Source: Dipylidium caninum (taxonomy: Eukaryota; Platyhelminthes; Cestoda; Cyclophyllidea; Dipylidiidae). Taken from it: a stretch of DNA of 64,000 nt. Positions 58,419 through 64,000 of this stretch are shown in pieces. Numbering within the stretch: position 1 is the stretch's first letter; every line of letters begins with the position of its first letter. Location of the stretch: the NCBI GenBank assembly GCA_017562135.1, contig QEYB01000795.1, positions 1-64,000 of the forward strand. Reading direction: 5' to 3'. The notes below the pieces were generated by a model. It did not search any database. It was not told where the DNA came from and saw only the letters and a list, made by a program, of their open reading frames with translations. The translations under genes and the position numbers were made by a program.

Positions 58419-59183
58419 TTCTTCTCATGGATAGACATCAACTTCACGGCCTCGTGTCTCCGTCGCTCTTATGATTTTGCATTTTGTAGGAGAGAGAGTA
58501 AAAACTCCTCATCTCATAGCTTCACACTGATACGTTGGACCGGCCACCAGGTGAGAGTCAGCGCAGTGGGGGAAATCGTGGATGTCAATTCGGGTGGTGG
58601 TGGAATGTGCTGACTTATTTTGGCCACCCCAGGCATCATTCTCCCTCATCGGCAAACCTCCCCTTCAGTGCTGGGGGCGCAGGACGAACCTACCGCTTTA
58701 TAGCAAAAGCTTCAAGCTGCGACAGCCACTCGCGCGATAACACATTCATCGAACTCCGCCGATATTGTTTGGAATAGTCTGCTTGTCCATCGTCCTTGAA
58801 TGACTTATCAGCGTATCCTTCGTCAGTGGGCGACATTTGTTATGGCAATTAGAGAATACAATAGTGAAAAGCTATGAAACGGTGCGCCGCCTCAAAGGCA
58901 TCATGCACTGGCCCAATTTGGTACGCACTTTTGTCAGATCCCAAATAAAACGAGTTTGACTGTCTTTACTACCGACGAGTTGGCCACGAACACGTCACGG
59001 TGGCTCAGCATATTCGCGTATGATGTTCGCAGTAAGCCTTTGTTCGAGTGGGCCGCCTGGCCTCAGTGCCAAGCGGCAACTCCGTGGGTCCGGAAGCCGT
59101 CAAGGCCAAGTCGCATAACAACGATTTCGTACAACGTCACTGTTCATTGTAGTGTGGACTTTGTGGTGGGTCGCCAATTTTGA
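58419..59183 (+). CDS. Second copy of the 38.9-39.6 kb exon cluster
   Basis: Exon f is damaged here (extra bases near 58433 and 58500). Exon i (58938 to TGA 59181-59183) is open for about 80 codons, through SRWLSIFAYDVRSKPLFEW and TTISYNVTVHCSVDFVV, where the first copy has two one-base losses. The 56-bp intron 58882-58937 is intact. Confidence 0.3.
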
Positions 59184-59399
59184 GTTCGATGAAATCGTCT
59201 ACGCAATCTTGCTAAGTGGCGGTGGAAGGTTGTGAGAGCCGATTGTGGAGGACTCACTTGTGACGGTGAGCGCATATAGAACATGCATTCCTCGGCTTCC
59301 CTATCCTCGGTTAGCACATCTACGACGAAGCAAGTCATTCGCCTCATTAATCAACGCCGGAGGGCAACTCGCGACTCTGTCAGACACGAGAACTTACGT

Positions 59400-59612
59400 T
59401 CCGATGACATCGGCCTCCGAGACTGCAGAGTATTCCGCGTCGACCACCCACTTTATGGACCACGAAAGCCAACAGACTGAGTCTGAGTTGAGATCACTTC
59501 CCGTTCCTCAGATGTCGTCCAGTGGACTCCAATCCGGTGCGCGAGCATCGACTCGACTGGTGCCGACAGTGCAAGGCTCCGTCAGTGGCGAGCAGGGAGG
59601 AAAGTGCCGACA
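59400..59612 (+). repeat. Interspersed repeat P, duplicate of copy 4
   Basis: Collinear with 39780-40040, lacking two bases after CCAACAG. Confidence 0.55.
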
Positions 59613-60458
59613 AGCAGAGAACCAGCAATAAACACACTTGCCACATTGCAAGGCCAATCACCCCTGATCGTCCTACTCAACCGATTTGTATAGTCTCGCG
59701 TCGAGTCCACTTCACTGCAACTCGTCTACGCGATGACTTTACAGTACTTCCTTTAGCTCAACTAACGTCAAATCAACCGCCCACTGATTCTTGCTCGAAG
59801 ACCAGACCGACTTTCAAGCGATGACACCCATCCGCTTAGAGGGTTCATGTCACTTCCCTGCGTCCCTTAATCGAGTGCCAAAATCCGTTGTAACCCTCTA
59901 ATGCACCAAACCAACTCGATTGGTGTCAATTCTGGGAAGAGGAAATAAGAATAGTATTTTCGTGCATTGAGAGGAATAAGGCAGATTTGAATAAGTCTGT
60001 GGCTACTCGAGCGATAACAAAATCATTCTCCACATTACGAGGCCAGCCACCTCGTGCCTCTGAGCCTTTACCCCTCCGTGGATACAAGACTGGAGGTGAG
60101 AAATCTCGCCATGGCCACCTGTGTTGCCGTCTCTCGTTTTCACAATCTAGGGCCGTGGCTCTCCCTGTGTTCCATTTCACCGCCATTTTGTGCGTGTGCT
60201 ACTCCCTCGACTGCGGGTCACCCTGCGCCGAAGTCTGTTTAATTTCCTCACCTCCATGCCCATTCCTTCTCCAACTTGACGTCGTTTTATTTTCGCCCCG
60301 CATGACAAGAATCGACACGGCGCTAAGTTATAGCTTAATGCTAGTGCATGAAGAATATATAAAGTTTCACCTACTGTCGACAACTGAAATAACTTCTCCA
60401 CACTATGGTAATTTACCACATCCATCACATTCACTTGGCATTTCTCCCAGAGAAGTGA

Positions 60459-60711
60459 CTTGTTCAAGCGGAAGTAAAGCCATCTACGCTACTGGAAATT
60501 ACTTCCGCTGACTATGATAAATTATGGGAAAAATTTCACTTTGGAGTTGAAGACGGCGCTATGGAAATTGTGCAATGTGGTTTTGGCGAGCCTCACCCCT
60601 GAAATCCATCCTCACGGCGTAGCTGTCACCCCGGGCATGGCAGTCGCCGTAAATGGGGAGATTTTGTCCAGTTTTGGCACTTCAGGCTTTGCTGACACAG
60701 TAACGCTGAAA
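60459..60711 (+). CDS. Second copy of the 40.9-41.1 kb candidate exon
   Basis: Same first half as 40881-41021. The second half is open to the GTAAAT donor at 60712 and includes AVNGEILSSFGTSGFADTVT. The +1 shift between the halves is present in both copies, so it is either real (a hidden junction or a broken frame) or an error common to both. Confidence 0.25.
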
Positions 60712-61267
60712 GTAAATCAAATCCGAATTAATGAAAAGTTCACTTCGCAGCTCTTTGATCATGTGTGGCTCAAAAAGGAAAGGAAAGGCAACGGATAGAA
60801 ATGACAGAAAACTCAAATGCTGACTTTTGCAGAAAATGACCATTTGAAACATGAGCTGGGTGTAATTTCCGGTTTCCACTCCGACTGATCACCTGCCTTT
60901 CAAAACCGCATACTCAGTTGACGGGATCAACGGCTAAAATCCCCACTTCAGCCTAACGCCTCCTCACGCAACCGCACATTGCTTGTCCAAGAATCGAGGA
61001 GTCATTGCTCGCAAAATATCTGATTAATGTGAGCGATTCCCACTTTCCTTCCCCTGTCCACCAGGAAATTTGCGAGATGTCATGAAATGAGTGGTAGTAA
61101 GGAGGGGATCGATGGGTCGCAAATGAAATCAAATTTGAAAGTACAACCATGGAAGAGTTGAGAGTGGCAGGTCGAGAAGGATCAAATGTCCTCAAGTCGC
61201 ACAAGCTTTTCTCTTATCCCCGAAATAAGCAGACTCAGCTTCCATTTGAGTGTGTTCGAAGCCGCGG

Positions 61268-62983
61268 CGAGTCCCGCGGTGGGAAAGGAGAGGGAGAGGA
61301 AGTGGGAGAAGAAGCGTGAAAGGCAGGTGGTGGATGACGGTGTGTTTTGACGACGATATCGCCCGCATCTCACGCGTGTATCGGCGTCCGAGCAATTTTG
61401 CGTCGGCTAGTAAGGATGTCGTCATTCCATAACATCCTCTGAGGTACGACGCGAACTTTGATGGTTCGCAGTCTCACGGGAACAGAAGCGTCATGGCGAG
61501 TCCTTAGTTGTGAGCACGTATTACTCAAATCATGGACACCTACGCCCACTTACGCGCTGCTGATTTTGATTGACATTGAGGTGAGGCAGAATGAGCGATT
61601 CGAGTATGTTGAGGAAGTGGTAGATGTAGGGAAGGTTACTTTGAGTCAGGACGTCGAGAAGCTGCGTGTGAGATTTAAAGGATAGCGGAGAAGAAGAGTA
61701 ACAGATACAGTTGTGACAGACGTCACAGAATCTCGCATGACATGGGTAGACAGCGGAGCCAGGGACAGCCTCATTTCTGTGTGGTAAAATGCGGTGTGTG
61801 CGATCAACGCATGGTTCGACCGATCCAGTGTCCCGGGACACCCATAACAATCAACGATTTAACAGTCCATTGCGGCCATTGTGAGTCCAGTATGCGGGTG
61901 CTACTTCGCCGATTCTCGTCATCCACCTGATTTTCCCAAAAGGACCTTCAGCCGACATGACTCTCACCGTAGTGGCCCTCTGTTACTCCAACAAATAGTT
62001 TCTGGTCGGTCAGGTGAAATCGTTGGAATTTGTTCGCTCGTTTGCTCACTCCTTGGGGCTGTGGTTGTCTCGTCAGCGGAGAAATTAGAGAGGAGAGCAG
62101 TCTGCACATCACATGGCCAGTCGCATCATCCGTTCTCCCAGCCGATTTTAAGACCTGCTTTAAGCATAGTTCACTGCAACGCGTCTTCCGAATGACTGAG
62201 ATTCACCGACTCGCAGACTACTCCTCGAACGCTCGACCGAGGTTCACGTGGTGACCTGTCATCCGATCGGAGGTTGAAGGTGCCCTTATCTGTGTCCTCT
62301 GCGTATTCTACATTCCAACCACCGCTGTCATTTCCTTCAGTGCTGAATTGTTTGCGGATTTGACGCATCTGTGTTTCTTTAGCGTCATCCTTGGGGAAAG
62401 CCTCGCAGCACACATGGTTGAGATGGTGCACATTGAAAAATTATTTCCAGGCAGAAATCCTCGAAAGATCTTCTCTCTTGGTGATGCACGCGCTAGCCGC
62501 TAGTGGAGATGCCTGCAGTAAGGAGAATGTGGCATGCGCGATGCTGCTCCGAAAGAATCACTTAGAAGATGTCGCGTTGATTGGCGTTACCATAACGAGT
62601 GATATAGTGCAGGTGGTGGTTAGAAATGGGTGGAAAGTTGGGACAAAGTAGTTGATCATTGGCCAGTTCCAACTCATCGCATTCGTCGTGAGAGGCGGTG
62701 CCGGCGCTTGGACCCCGTATTGGGGAAACGGTGGTAGGTGTAAATGAAGAGTTGTGTGCGCTTCTTTCTTCCTCTCCACGTTATTCACTCGTGTGTTGAT
62801 TGCCTCACCACGACAACGAAATATCTCGGGCGCCAGGTGCGAACAACGTCAATCCAAGAAATGCTGGGACCAACTCTATTCGAAGTTAGTCGATTTCATC
62901 AGCCAATGAGGATCGATTGTCCGACAAATGCACCTCCTCTTCTCGCCATTCACTCTAAAGGCCCAGCACTGTGGCCGCGTATA
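61268..62983 (+). repeat. Interspersed repeat X, duplicate of copy 3
   Basis: Collinear and nearly identical to 41690-43400; only a few single-base insertions. Confidence 0.75.
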
Positions 62984-63272
62984 CCCCGGGATAGGAGCCG
63001 CCCTATGCTTCCCGGTTCTCATTTCACGTCTTTAGTCCTCTATCCTCTTCTCTTACGTCGCGTGGTTTGAACTGCCTCATGCTCACAACGTTTGGCGAAA
63101 CATTGGGTCTTCCAAATACCTCTCTGTCAGTTCTCTTAGTGAGGTATGTTGCACGACGAGTCCTTCCGTCTTACTCCACACACTGCAGCATTTGGTCACA
63201 GTGTAAGCACTGCACTTGCAGGAGTTGCCTGTCGGTAAACATGCTAACAGCATCTGCTTTGTCATGATGAGA

Positions 63273-63643
63273 CGTCTGTTGATGGCCAATAAGCGCTGCT
63301 AACTGGTGAAGAGAAAATACGTGACTGGAATAAGGGTGAGCCGTGACCATGTTGAACGTCGTGAGACGATAAGACAATATTCCCACACCGTGGCAGTAAT
63401 GTGGTGACACCCGTGGACCCCTACATCCCACTCACTAATTCCGAATTAAGCAAATTAAAGACTTAGCTCCGGACCTCACTGTCATAAATTTATTCGTCTA
63501 ACAATGAACGATCACAGGGCTGTGTCGTGATCTCCCCGTCGACCTGTGGCAGTGGGAGACTTGGCAGAGGTCCACAAGAGGCGACTGAGTCCGGCACGAA
63601 CTGGCCTTAAGTCGTTTCGTGTCAGTGAACTGGTTGACTGTGC
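63273..63643 (-). repeat. Repeat Y, duplicate of copy 3 (inverted)
   Basis: Identical to 43690-44060 apart from one substitution noticed (ACAATATTCC for ACAATGTTCC). Confidence 0.75.
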
Positions 63644-64000
63644 GGCGGGCAGACGTTTAAACTTGCTGTCCAGTTACAGAAGAAAATTCGATATGTTCTG
63701 AACATCGGATCACTTCTCTTAGTTTTCTCTAGTTACTGGACTGTCCGCTGAGCCCTTTGAGCCTCTGGCCATCAGGCACTGCGAGACGATCATTGAACTC
63801 GTTCTAACGCCAATGCGCGTGTCACTCAGGATCGAGGGCGGTCTCTCAAGCCACTTCCCGCATCCCAACTTTCCTAATTTAGTGTGGTAAGACTTAAATT
63901 GCCTAAGTAAGAGCGGCGTTAACTGAGTTGTCTGAAGCACTTGGAAGAGCTGCTTCGCGGCTCAAGTGAGCACGGTGGGTGAGGTGGACTGGAAATGTAC

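Larger units (their letters stand above)
49928..64000 (+). repeat. 19.5-kb direct duplication, second arm (open at window end)
   Basis: Collinear with 30405-44417. Differences are almost all single-base insertions or deletions with very few substitutions. They are sparse at 49928-51300 and 61900-64000 and dense between. The net gain of the second arm between 36.6 and 40.9 kb is 41 bases. The arm starts inside the second exon of the candidate gene, so its 5' part is missing here. It does not reach the 18S fragment before the window ends. Confidence 0.95.

Noticed and set aside
59987..60511. Longest frame in the window (174 codons)
   Set aside because: The first half is low-complexity Arg/Ser/Pro, and the frame is interrupted in the first copy (40.4-40.9 kb). 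Only the last third is constant. Not reported as a gene.
1..64000. CRISPR array, bacterial operon, or prophage
   Set aside because: No regularly spaced short repeats, no long frames and no ribosome-binding-site pattern; 18S rRNA shows a eukaryotic source.

Overview
This window reads as eukaryotic, non-coding-rich nuclear DNA. In 64 kb the longest uninterrupted frame is about 174 codons, there are no operons or Shine-Dalgarno-spaced genes, and the few stretches that look protein-coding are short exons with GT..AG boundaries. The only sequence I can name with confidence is an orphan 3' part of a eukaryotic 18S rRNA gene on the minus strand (45060-45889). The small introns (about 50-90 bp), a GC-rich insert in the 18S variable region and the heavy repeat load would fit a flatworm, possibly a tapeworm. 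That is inference, not something the sequence proves.

Layout. 1-11 kb: mostly featureless, with a nested inverted repeat (2.9-3.0 kb), one candidate minus-strand exon (10.04-10.23 kb) and the first interspersed repeats. 11-20 kb: a mosaic of recurring non-coding modules that I label W, Z, P, Y, V and X. Two W copies lie about 3.5 kb apart as direct repeats, with Z, P, Y and V between them. 22-29 kb: more P and X copies, and a 2.9 kb segment (23409-26270) that recurs at 32322-33983 with an internal 1.2 kb missing. 29-41 kb: the most gene-like part. It holds a candidate gene of at least six exons ending in a stop and AATAAA (29.02-31.80 kb), and three further exon clusters (34.3-35.5, 38.9-39.6, 40.9-41.1 kb). 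I could not assign any of these to a family. 41.7-49.9 kb: X, Y, V, W, Z and P copies around the 18S fragment.

The dominant feature is a direct duplication. The sequence from 30405 onward restarts at 49928 and runs to the end of the window (period 19523 bp at the start, 19583 bp at the end). The copies differ almost only by single-base indels, many in homopolymer runs and crowded into 52-61 kb. In several candidate exons one copy keeps the frame where the other breaks it. This suggests sequencing error in both copies and real coding sequence underneath, and it raises the possibility that the tandem duplication is an unmerged allele or an assembly error.

I found no complete gene system, CRISPR array, tRNA gene or recognisable transposase or reverse transcriptase. 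The candidate genes are splice-model inferences made by eye. Boundaries of repeat modules are approximate (tens of bases).
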